Assembly (NCBI RefSeq): GCF_001650725.1
Contig: NZ_LXVX01000041.1
Location: forward strand, 100,821 to 164,820
DNA: 64,000 nucleotides
Direction of reading: 5' to 3'
DNA from: Sphingobium sp. TCM1
Lineage (GTDB): Bacteria; Pseudomonadota; Alphaproteobacteria; Sphingomonadales; Sphingomonadaceae
Shown here: one piece after another, positions 1 through 6,596 of the stretch
Layout: each line of letters begins with the position of its first letter
Numbering within the stretch: the first letter of the stretch is position 1
The notes under the pieces: generated by a model
Databases searched by the model: none
Seen by the model: only the letters and a program-made list of their open reading frames with translations
Told to the model about the DNA's origin: nothing
Translations under genes and position numbers: made by a program

Positions 1-312
1 AGCCAGTTCCACGCCGCAGGCGCGGTGCATGGCACCGTCTATTTCAAGATGCTGGACGATGCGGCCTTCTACGCCGCCAACAGCCTGGTCAGCGATCGCT
101 TCCTGCTGACCACCGCCTTCAACCTGCTTTTCACCCGGCCGATCGGTCCGGGGCGAATCCGCGCCGAGGGCCGCTGGATCAGCGGCAAGCGCCGCGTCTA
201 TGTCGCCGAGGCGAGCCTGATCGATTCCACCGGCGAGGAGGTGGGCCGCGGCACCGGCACCTTCATGCGCTCGCAATTTCCGCTGTCATCGCTCCCGGGA
301 TATGGCGCCTGA
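1..312 (+). CDS. PaaI-like hotdog thioesterase, N-terminus cut off
   Basis: The frame is already open at base 1, so only about 103 C-terminal codons are present. An Ala-Val-His-Gly-Thr stretch followed by Leu-Asp-Asp-Ala-Ala resembles the central helix of hotdog-fold acyl-CoA thioesterases of the PaaI type, and the remaining alternating strands fit the second half of that fold. Such enzymes hydrolyse acyl- or aryl-CoA thioesters in the cytoplasm; the substrate cannot be told from this fragment. The stop overlaps the start of the DUF1491 gene by 11 bases, so the two are probably co-transcribed. Confidence 0.75.
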   Translation, partial: SQFHAAGAVHGTVYFKMLDDAAFYAANSLVSDRFLLTTAFNLLFTRPIGPGRIRAEGRWISGKRRVYVAEASLIDSTGEEVGRGTGTFMRSQFPLSSLPGYGA

Positions 313-655
313 ATCGGATCCGACCGCCCGGCTGACCAGCGCCATGCTCGTCGGCGCGCTGCGGCGCCGCGTCGCCGCCGCGGGCGGCTTCGCGACGGTG
401 CTGGCCAAGGGTGACGAAATCAGCGGCGTTATCCTGGTGCAAACACTTGAAAAAGGTCAGGAAACTGGTCTTTTTGAGCGAGTGCCGAACTTTGCCGGAG
501 GTTATGCGTTGATGCGCTGTGGACCCTCTCCTGCAGAGGGTTCGGAGTCGCTGTCACATTATGTGACGCGACGGCGCAGGGCGGACCCCGACCTGTGGCT
601 GATCGAACTCGATGTCCCAGAAGCGGAACGCTTCGCCGCTGAAACGATTTGCTGA
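302..655 (+). CDS. DUF1491 family protein
   Basis: A 117-residue protein whose N-terminal half (LTSAMLVGALRRR, then a GGFATVLAKGDEISG strand) matches what I know of DUF1491, a small alphaproteobacterial family of unknown function. No signal peptide or membrane segment is visible, so it is probably cytoplasmic. A single-domain alpha/beta fold of about 110 residues is typical and the length agrees. The start overlaps the end of the upstream thioesterase, suggesting translational coupling. The 177 bases downstream, to the wall hydrolase, contain no recognisable gene or strong hairpin. The family call is fairly secure; no function can be offered. Confidence 0.8.
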   Translation: MAPESDPTARLTSAMLVGALRRRVAAAGGFATVLAKGDEISGVILVQTLEKGQETGLFERVPNFAGGYALMRCGPSPAEGSESLSHYVTRRRRADPDLWLIELDVPEAERFAAETIC

Positions 656-832
656 TCGTTGACTCATCGTCATGAGCCGTGCAGAGGCGCCCAACGCCAA
701 CGCGCAGGTTGCCGAATTCGCCCAATGGGGGGCGGGCGCGGTAAACACGCAGACGGGGGGCGGCCGGTCGTCGCGGTGAATATGGGTTAAATGACGACGC
801 CCCGGCCAAGAACCGCATGTCTTTGAGCCACG

Positions 833-1486
833 ATGAGTTTCCGCCTGAAAGCTGCGATCTTAGCAGCCTTTGCCCTGTCCACCGCCGCTGCGGTGTCCGC
901 TTCCGACATGTCGATCGCAGGTGAATCTGTCGCCTCGGTTGCTTCTCTTCCCCAGACGAACCACGCCGGTGCTAAGCCCGCTGTCGTCTTCGCCGCGCCG
1001 CGCGAAATCGCGCAGCCGCTGGCTTCGGCCCCCAGGGCCGACAATGGTTTTTCCACCGATTCCGATTTTCAGGCGAACAGCCTCGCTGCTCTGGTCGACG
1101 CCCAAGGCGAACCCGAGGAGCTGGACGGCGATATGAAGTGCCTGGCCGGAGCGGTCTATTTCGAATCCAAGGGCGAAAGCCTGGAAGGCCAGCTGGCCGT
1201 CGCGCGCGTGATTATCAACCGCGCCAAGTCCGGCCGCTTCGCCAGCAGCCTTTGCGGCGTCGTCTATCAGCCGAGCCAGTTCAGCTTCGTGCGCGGCGGC
1301 GGTATGCCCCCGATTCGCACGGAAGGCCGTGGTTGGCGGCAGGCCGTCGCCATCGCCCAGATCGCTGCCAACGACAGCTGGGACAGCCTGGCCGAAGGCG
1401 CACTCTATTTCCATGCGCGCCGCGTGTCGCCCGGCTGGGGCAAGGCCCGGCTGGCGTCGATCGACAATCACGTCTTCTATCGCTGA
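833..1486 (+). CDS. Cell wall hydrolase, SleB/Hydrolase_2 family
   Basis: A 217-residue exported protein. Residues 1-24 form a signal peptide (hydrophobic core ending VSAS), followed by a low-complexity linker to about residue 95. The C-terminal part is a SleB-type hydrolase domain: CLAGAVYFESKGES near residue 103, with Glu111 in the position usually taken as catalytic, then VARVIINRAKSGRF and a conserved YQPSQFSFV stretch. The family includes spore-cortex lytic transglycosylases; in non-sporulating alphaproteobacteria members probably cleave peptidoglycan in the periplasm. No good Shine-Dalgarno sequence precedes the ATG. A rho-independent terminator follows 45 bases after the stop, so it appears to be expressed alone. 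Confidence 0.85.
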   Translation: MSFRLKAAILAAFALSTAAAVSASDMSIAGESVASVASLPQTNHAGAKPAVVFAAPREIAQPLASAPRADNGFSTDSDFQANSLAALVDAQGEPEELDGDMKCLAGAVYFESKGESLEGQLAVARVIINRAKSGRFASSLCGVVYQPSQFSFVRGGGMPPIRTEGRGWRQAVAIAQIAANDSWDSLAEGALYFHARRVSPGWGKARLASIDNHVFYR

Positions 1487-1530
1487 GATAGCCACCCATC
1501 GCTGGCGGAGCGCAGGCGAACGATATGGCG

Positions 1531-1563
1531 GGCCGGTTCGGGATCACCGAATCGGCCTTTTCT
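1531..1563 (+). terminator. Rho-independent terminator after the wall hydrolase
   Basis: An 11-bp stem, GGCCGGTTCGG against CCGAATCGGCC, with one G-T wobble and a five-base loop (GATCA), is followed directly by TTTTCTTTTG. It ends transcription of the SleB-like gene. The T-rich tail runs straight into the SOS box of mmcB. Confidence 0.85.
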
Positions 1564-1566
1564 TTT

Positions 1567-1581
1567 GTTCCCATAATGTTC
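1567..1581 (+). promoter_or_regulatory. SOS (LexA) box of mmcB
   Basis: GTTC-CCATAAT-GTTC is a perfect match to the alphaproteobacterial LexA operator GTTC-N7-GTTC. It ends 11 bases before the mmcB ATG. The seven-base spacer contains CATAAT, which could itself be the -10 hexamer, so bound LexA would cover the promoter. Confidence 0.85.
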
Positions 1582-1592
1582 TAATAAGGGGC

Positions 1593-2087
1593 ATGAGCAC
1601 CGTTCCTGCAGATGCCTGTTCTCCGCTGACCGACGGCACTGCGCTGGCGGTGGCGCGGGGCACGCTGCGCCTCTTCTTCCGCCATGACATGAGCGGGATA
1701 TTGGAAGTGCCGCTCCCCAATGGCCGGCGCGCCGACATCATGGCAATCGACGGTGCCGGGCGGCTCACCATCGTCGAGATCAAGTGCAGCCGCGCGGACC
1801 TGCTGGGCGACATGAAGTGGCCCGATTATTTCGATTATTGCGACCGCTTTTTCTGGGCGGTGCCGGCGAGGTTCGACCTGACTCTGTTCGACAGTGAGGC
1901 GCTTTGGCCCGCTCGCACGGGCCTGATCGTCGCCGACCAATATGATGCCGAACTGGTGCGGCCCGCGCCGGTCGAGCCGCTGGCGGCGGCGCGGCGCAAG
2001 GCGGAGACGCTGCGCTTCGCCCGGCGCGCGGCCCGGCGGCTGACCGCGCTTGGCGACCCGGATCATGCAGCGGAACTGGGATGGTAG
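1593..2087 (+). CDS. mmcB: MmcB family DNA repair protein
   Basis: A 164-residue protein. The frame is open further upstream, but the ATG just after the SOS box is chosen because earlier starts would lie inside the wall hydrolase gene and the terminator. The core contains ADIMAIDGAGRLTIVEIKCSRADLL followed by a DYFDYCDRFFW aromatic stretch; the Asp...Glu-Ile-Lys pattern fits a PD-(D/E)XK nuclease-like fold. The family is alphaproteobacterial. In Caulobacter mmcB is an SOS-regulated gene needed for mitomycin C resistance, and is thought to be a nuclease acting on damaged DNA. The LexA box directly upstream agrees. It is transcribed as a single gene, convergent with the ankyrin gene 70 bases away. 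Confidence 0.85.
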   Translation: MSTVPADACSPLTDGTALAVARGTLRLFFRHDMSGILEVPLPNGRRADIMAIDGAGRLTIVEIKCSRADLLGDMKWPDYFDYCDRFFWAVPARFDLTLFDSEALWPARTGLIVADQYDAELVRPAPVEPLAAARRKAETLRFARRAARRLTALGDPDHAAELGW

Positions 2088-2156
2088 AGACCAGATCATC
2101 CTCTCCCGCGCCGGGGGCGGATAATCTTGTCTCTGTACTATCGGGCTTTTAGGCGG

Positions 2157-2771
2157 TCAGAATACCGGACCCTGTACAGGTCCTGTCGGCTTGACGCCAT
2201 TTCCCTTGGCGGCGTCCAGCGCTTCGCTGAGGCCGGGCGTGCGATTGTCGCGGGCCGCATAGTCGCGGGCGGACATGCCGGCGATGGTGTCGCGCTTGTC
2301 GGGGTTGGCGCCCTGCGCCACCAGCAGGCGGACGAGGCCGACGTCGCGCAGTTGCACCGCGCGGATCAGCGGCGTTTCGCCGCTGTCATTGGTCTTGTCG
2401 ACCTGTGCCTTGTAGCTCAGCAGGGTACGCACCCCTTCCTCGAACCGGCCCTGCACCGCGTCCATCAACGGGGTGTTGCCGTCATTGTCCGTCAGGTTGG
2501 GGTTGGCGCCCTTGGCGAGCAGGAAGGTCAGCCAGGTCGCGTCGCGGCGGGCGACGATGATGTGGAGCGCATTTTCGCCGGTGGACACGTCGCGGCTGTT
2601 GATGACGGTGGAGCCGGGCTTCTGGATGAAGTCGGTGACTTTCTGCCCATCCTTGTCCTTGACCGCCTTCAGGAAATTATAATTGTCCGAAAACTGGGCC
2701 TGGGCCGGTCCCGGGACCAGCAGCGCCAGCGCCATCGAACCCAGGAAAGCGGAAAGGAACTTCGTCTTCAT
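2157..2771 (-). CDS. Secreted ankyrin-repeat protein
   Basis: A 204-residue protein. The start is placed at MKTKFLSAF, which gives a clean signal peptide (hydrophobic core SMALALLV, cleavage likely after PAQAQ); upstream methionines would put an arginine-rich tail ahead of it. After an N-terminal helix come about four ankyrin repeats, with hallmark pieces ENALHIIVARRD, GNTPLMDAV, GETPLIRAVQ and a final degenerate repeat ending in SARDYAARDNR. Such periplasmic ankyrin proteins bind partners rather than catalyse; none is identifiable. It is divergent from the Sco1 gene with 56 bases between starts. Confidence 0.85.
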   Translation of the reverse strand: MKTKFLSAFLGSMALALLVPGPAQAQFSDNYNFLKAVKDKDGQKVTDFIQKPGSTVINSRDVSTGENALHIIVARRDATWLTFLLAKGANPNLTDNDGNTPLMDAVQGRFEEGVRTLLSYKAQVDKTNDSGETPLIRAVQLRDVGLVRLLVAQGANPDKRDTIAGMSARDYAARDNRTPGLSEALDAAKGNGVKPTGPVQGPVF

Positions 2772-2827
2772 CTTGGCGCCCCGTTGCATTGCAAATCGCG
2801 TCCTAGCAGGGCATGGCTGGCCACGCC

Positions 2828-3481
2828 ATGAACAAAGCCGTCTCCGCCTTCGCCCTGCCAATGCTCGCCCTGCTGGCCGCCTGCAATATGGGCGCGGGTG
2901 GCAACGGATCAAGCGGATCGAGCGAGCCGGGCGAATTGGCCGGCGCCAGGATCGGCGCGCCCTTCACCCTGACCGACCAGGATGGCCAGCCTGCGCGTTG
3001 GGACGATTACAAGGGGCAGTATCGCCTCGTCTATTTCGGCTACACCTATTGCCCGGATGTGTGCCCGGTCGACCTGCAAAAGATCATGCAGGCCTTCGCC
3101 CGGTTCGAGAAGGACAAGCCTGCGCTGGCGGCCAAGGTGCAGCCCATGCTTATCAGCGTCGATCCCGACCGCGACACGCCGGAGATACTCAAGACCTATG
3201 TCGCGGCCTTCCATCCGCGCCTGATTGGCCTCACCGGCACGAAAGAACAGATCGCGAAGGTCGCCAGGGATTTCGTGGTGATCTATAATCCGGAAAAGAG
3301 CAGCCCGGAAAAGACCGGCGGCACAAGCGACTATCTGGTCAGCCACAGCCGCACGCCCTATCTGTTCGATGGCGACGGCAAGCCGGTTGCGCTGGTGCCA
3401 GTGGATGATCCGGGCACGCCGGATACGGACGAGGGCGCACCTGACAAGGTGCTCGCCTTCCTTGAAAAATGGGTCAAGTGA
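2828..3481 (+). CDS. SCO1/SenC copper chaperone lipoprotein
   Basis: A 217-residue protein. Starting at MNKAVSAF gives a lipoprotein signal ending LLAAC, so it should be anchored in the membrane facing the periplasm; an ATG five codons upstream is also possible. The thioredoxin-like domain contains FGYTYCPDVCP, the Cu-binding Cys-x3-Cys of Sco proteins, and the expected later His in LVSHSRTPYLFD. Sco proteins deliver copper to the CuA site of cytochrome oxidase or act as thiol reductases. No oxidase gene lies nearby. The 3' end overlaps ycgN by 13 bases, so the two are translated together. Confidence 0.92.
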   Translation: MNKAVSAFALPMLALLAACNMGAGGNGSSGSSEPGELAGARIGAPFTLTDQDGQPARWDDYKGQYRLVYFGYTYCPDVCPVDLQKIMQAFARFEKDKPALAAKVQPMLISVDPDRDTPEILKTYVAAFHPRLIGLTGTKEQIAKVARDFVVIYNPEKSSPEKTGGTSDYLVSHSRTPYLFDGDGKPVALVPVDDPGTPDTDEGAPDKVLAFLEKWVK

Positions 3482-3906
3482 CGAACTTCTGGGACAAGCC
3501 CCTCGACAAGCTCGACCGTGCCGAATGGGAGGCGCTGTGCGACGGCTGCGGCAAATGCTGCCTGCACAAGGCCGAGGACGAGGATACGGGGCATATCTAT
3601 CCCACCAATGTCGCCTGCCGCCTGCTCGACCGGCAGAGCGGACAATGCAGCAACTACAAGGATCGGCGCACATTCGTTCCCGATTGCGTGCGGCTGACTC
3701 CGACCAAGGTGAAACAGATCAGCTGGCTGCCCCGTACCTGCGCCTATCGGTTGCGGGGTGAAGGCTTGCCGCTGCCGGAGTGGCATTATCTGGTCTGCGG
3801 CGACCGGGAGGCGGTCCACCGCGCCGGGGAGTCGGTCCGCGGCTGGACGGTGGCCGAAGCCGATGCGGGCGATTGGGAACATCATCTTGTCGACCGAGAC
3901 ATTTGA
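3469..3906 (+). CDS. YcgN/UPF0260 cysteine-cluster protein
   Basis: A 145-residue cytoplasmic protein with the YcgN-type cysteine cluster: LCDGCGKCCLHK near residue 27, then NVACRLLD, GQCSNY, PDCVRL and a final TCAYRL, enough cysteines to bind a metal or Fe-S cluster. The UPF0260 family is widespread and of unknown function; the usual length is about 150 residues, so this copy is complete. The gene starts within the last codons of the Sco1 gene and its own end overlaps the following metalloprotease gene. Confidence 0.9.
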   Translation: MGQVTNFWDKPLDKLDRAEWEALCDGCGKCCLHKAEDEDTGHIYPTNVACRLLDRQSGQCSNYKDRRTFVPDCVRLTPTKVKQISWLPRTCAYRLRGEGLPLPEWHYLVCGDREAVHRAGESVRGWTVAEADAGDWEHHLVDRDI

Positions 3907-4597
3907 CGCGGCGATCCTGATCGACGGCGCCGCGATGCCGGTGCGGGTGCGCCGGTCCGCGCGGGCGCGGGCCTATCGGCTGACGATCGACAGCGCCCGC
4001 GGTGAATTGCGACTGTCGCTGCCTGCGCGCGCGAACCTCAAGAAGGCTCTGGGATGGGCGCAGGACCATGAAGCCTGGGTGCGCGCGCAGATGGCGAAGC
4101 AGCCGGTCGTGACGCAGCTGGCACATGGCGCGACCTTCCCGCTGGAGGGGCGCGAAATCGAAATTGTCTGGGTCGAGGGTGCGACGCGCACGATTCGCCT
4201 GGAAGGCGACCGGCTGCTGCTGGGCGGGGCGACGGAATCGGTCGGCGCGCGCGTCCAACGCTGGCTGGTGGCCCGCGCCAGGGCGGTGCTGGAGACCGAA
4301 AGTCATGAACTGGCGCGCGAGCATGGACTGATCGTCGCCTCGGTCGGCGTCGGCGATCCGCGCAGCCGTTGGGGCAGTTGCACCTCTTCCGGCGCGATCC
4401 GCTATAGCTGGAGGCTGATCCTCTGTCCGCCGGAGGTGCGGCGGGCGACGGTGGCGCATGAACTGGCGCACCTGCTGCACATGGACCATAGCCAGGCGTT
4501 CCACGCCGCGCACCGCCGTATCTACGGTGCCGATCCCCGGCCCGCGCGCGAATGGCTGCGGGCACATGGCGCGGGCCTGCATCGCTATCGGGGTTAG
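3863..4597 (+). CDS. YgjP-like / SprT-type M48-clan metallopeptidase (DUF45)
   Basis: About 244 residues if started at the ATG given; TTG 3887 and ATG 3935 are alternatives, since the frame overlaps ycgN and no strong ribosome site decides it. The protein has the YgjP/DUF45 pattern: an N-terminal beta domain (VRVRRSARARAYRLTI), then VGDPRSRWGSCTSSG followed by VAHELAHLLHMDHS, the HExxH-like zinc site HELAH with another His downstream. The family is predicted to be zinc-dependent peptidases, some linked to restriction systems, but no such system is near. It ends six bases before the next small gene. Confidence 0.88.
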   Translation: MRAIGNIILSTETFDAAILIDGAAMPVRVRRSARARAYRLTIDSARGELRLSLPARANLKKALGWAQDHEAWVRAQMAKQPVVTQLAHGATFPLEGREIEIVWVEGATRTIRLEGDRLLLGGATESVGARVQRWLVARARAVLETESHELAREHGLIVASVGVGDPRSRWGSCTSSGAIRYSWRLILCPPEVRRATVAHELAHLLHMDHSQAFHAAHRRIYGADPRPAREWLRAHGAGLHRYRG

Positions 4598-4602
4598 GGG
4601 AT

Positions 4603-4863
4603 ATGGCGCGCCGGAAACGCTATCTGACGGCGACCATGCCGGATGGCTATGTGAAGACGATCGGGCCGACGGCCGACCCCTTCACCCATTATTGGCGGAT
4701 CGTCGCCGAACTGGACAATGGCAAGACCGAGGTGTTCTGGGGCCATACACGCTCCCTCGCCGAGGCGAAGAAGCTGAAGGGGCCGGCGGCCGACGGCGCG
4801 CGGATGCGGGGGTGGAAAAGCTACCGGTTCGAGATCGCCGAACTGGTCGAGACGCCAGCCTAG
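4603..4863 (+). CDS. Small hypothetical protein
   Basis: An 86-residue protein starting MARRKRYLTATMPDG, placed six bases after the metallopeptidase stop. The sequence is basic at the N-terminus with aromatic residues in HYWRIVAEL and GWKSYRFEI, and has no signal peptide or membrane segment. I do not recognise a family. Its position suggests co-transcription with the metallopeptidase. Its TAG stop overlaps the TAG stop of trhO on the other strand within a shared CTAG. Confidence 0.65.
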   Translation: MARRKRYLTATMPDGYVKTIGPTADPFTHYWRIVAELDNGKTEVFWGHTRSLAEAKKLKGPAADGARMRGWKSYRFEIAELVETPA

Positions 4864-5684
4864 TTCCGGTGCGGCCAGGCGCCCGATGCGTCGCCCGGAC
4901 AGTCATGCGCGACATCGCGCGGGTGGGGCAAGCCACAGGCGCGGCAGGTGACATAATCGCCGGGCTTGAGGCCATGCCCCACCGTCACCCGCTCGTCGAA
5001 GACATAGCAATCGCCCTGCCAGCGACTGTCAGCCTCCGGCATCTCCTCCAGATAGCGCAGGATGCCACCCTTGAGGTGATAGACCTCGTCGAAACCCCGC
5101 GCCTTTACCAGTGCGGTCGATTTCTCGCAGCGTATCCCACCGGTGCAGAACATGGCGATCCTGGGCGTGCGGTCTTGCGCCTTCAGGTCGGCGGCGAAAT
5201 CGTCAAACCAGGCGGGAAAGTCGCGGAAGGAGCGGGTGGCCGGGTCGATCGCGCCATCGAAGGTGCCGCAGGCGACCTCATAGGCGTTGCGGGTGTCGAT
5301 GACGACCGTCTCGGGATCGGCGATCAGCGCGTTCCATGCGACCGGGTCGAGATGCGTGCCCGCCCGGGTCGCCGGATCGAGGTCGCCGGCGCCCAGCGTG
5401 ACGATCTCTGCCTTCACCTTCACTTTCATCCGGGCGAAAGGCGCTGCCTGCGCCTGCGAATATTTGACGTCGAGTTCGGCGCAGCCCGGCAGGGCGCGGA
5501 TATGCGCGACCAACGCGGCGATGGCGTCGCCATCCCCGGCGACGGTTCCGTTGATCCCTTCCCCCGCCACGATCAGCGTACCGCAGGTGCGCAAATGGGC
5601 GCACAGCGCCTTGAGATCGGTTGCGATGGCCTGCGGATCGCCAAAGCGGGTGAAATGATAGAGGGCGGCGACGGTGTAGGACAT
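4860..5684 (-). CDS. trhO: tRNA U34 hydroxylase TrhO (rhodanese family)
   Basis: A 274-residue protein starting at MSYTVAALYHF; upstream in-frame methionines would add an arginine-rich, non-conserved tail. It has the TrhO (YceA) layout: an N-terminal acylphosphatase-like domain (LIVAGEGINGTVAG) and a rhodanese domain with VVIDTRNAYE and active-site loop FCTGGIRCEKS, Cys in CTGGIRC. The C-terminal Cys-rich tail (CRACGLPHPRD) is also typical. TrhO uses O2 to form 5-hydroxyuridine at the wobble position of certain tRNAs. It is divergent from pdeM. Confidence 0.92.
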   Translation of the reverse strand: MSYTVAALYHFTRFGDPQAIATDLKALCAHLRTCGTLIVAGEGINGTVAGDGDAIAALVAHIRALPGCAELDVKYSQAQAAPFARMKVKVKAEIVTLGAGDLDPATRAGTHLDPVAWNALIADPETVVIDTRNAYEVACGTFDGAIDPATRSFRDFPAWFDDFAADLKAQDRTPRIAMFCTGGIRCEKSTALVKARGFDEVYHLKGGILRYLEEMPEADSRWQGDCYVFDERVTVGHGLKPGDYVTCRACGLPHPRDVAHDCPGDASGAWPHRN

Positions 5685-5748
5685 GGCGCGCCTATAAGCG
5701 AACGGCCGGCCTCTTGAAAGCCGGGGCGGACAGGCGCATAGGCGGGAC

Positions 5749-6408
5749 ATGGTTCCCCTTTCGTTCGCAGGTCATGAGTTTCTGGCGCTGCCCGAGGCTG
5801 CGCTTTTCTGGCCGGATCAGGGCGCCTTGCTGGTCGCCGACCTTCATTTCGAGAAGGCGAGCTGGTATGCCCGTTTCGGTCAGTTTCTGCCGCCCCATGA
5901 CAGTCAGGCGACGCTGGACATGGTCGAGGCGCTGGTGGCGCGGACCGGTGCCCGATCCGTTTTTTCGCTGGGAGACAGTTTCCATGACAGCGATGGTGCC
6001 GCGCGGCTCGACCGGAAAACGCGCGATCGGTTGATTTCCCTTACGGAAAGGGTGGACTGGACGTGGATTACCGGCAATCATGATGTCGGTGTCACGGCCA
6101 TGCCGGGGGGAAGGCGGATGGCGGAGGCGGAGGTCGAGGGAATCCGGTTGAGGCATGAGGCGGAGCCGGACGATCCCCGACCCGAAATTTCCGGTCATTT
6201 CCACCCCAAGCTGCGCCTGTCGTTGCGCGGACGGCATGTGTCGCGGCGCTGTTTCGTGGGATCGGCAACCAAGCTGATCCTGCCCGCGCTGGGAGCGCTG
6301 ACGGGAGGACTGGATGCGGGTCATGGGGAGATTCGCCGGGCGGTGGGACCGGGAGCGGCCGCTCTGGTGCCGGTCGCGGACCGGCTGCTGCGCTTTCCCT
6401 TATCGTAA
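5749..6408 (+). CDS. pdeM: Ligase-associated DNA damage response endonuclease PdeM
   Basis: A 219-residue metallophosphoesterase. Motifs are LLVADLHFEKAS (Asp-x-His), SLGDSFHD (Gly-Asp), ITGNHD (Gly-Asn-His) and ISGHFHPK (Gly-His-x-His), the full set of metal ligands. The overall length and the ADLHFEK signature match PdeM, the nuclease that usually travels with an ATP-dependent ligase, a Lhr-like helicase and an exonuclease in a DNA repair cassette. None of those partners is present here, so the gene stands alone. It lies divergent from trhO with a 64-base gap. Confidence 0.88.
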   Translation: MVPLSFAGHEFLALPEAALFWPDQGALLVADLHFEKASWYARFGQFLPPHDSQATLDMVEALVARTGARSVFSLGDSFHDSDGAARLDRKTRDRLISLTERVDWTWITGNHDVGVTAMPGGRRMAEAEVEGIRLRHEAEPDDPRPEISGHFHPKLRLSLRGRHVSRRCFVGSATKLILPALGALTGGLDAGHGEIRRAVGPGAAALVPVADRLLRFPLS

Positions 6409-6596
6409 AGCGACGTTACGGAAACCGGAAATTAAGCCGTGGCCGATAGGCAACACAGCATGATTATCCGCCCGCTTCATCGTTTACAACGCCCGGAAAA
6501 GCTGGGGTATCTTGCCTTGTCCCTGCTGTGGCAGCATAATCACCCGCATCCCGACGCGACAGATAGACGCGCGGGCCAGGAGAGGATCAGACCATC

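Noticed and set aside
2088..2156. A terminator between mmcB and the ankyrin gene
   Set aside because: Only a weak AGAGAC/GTCTCT pairing across a very long loop was seen, with no T-run.
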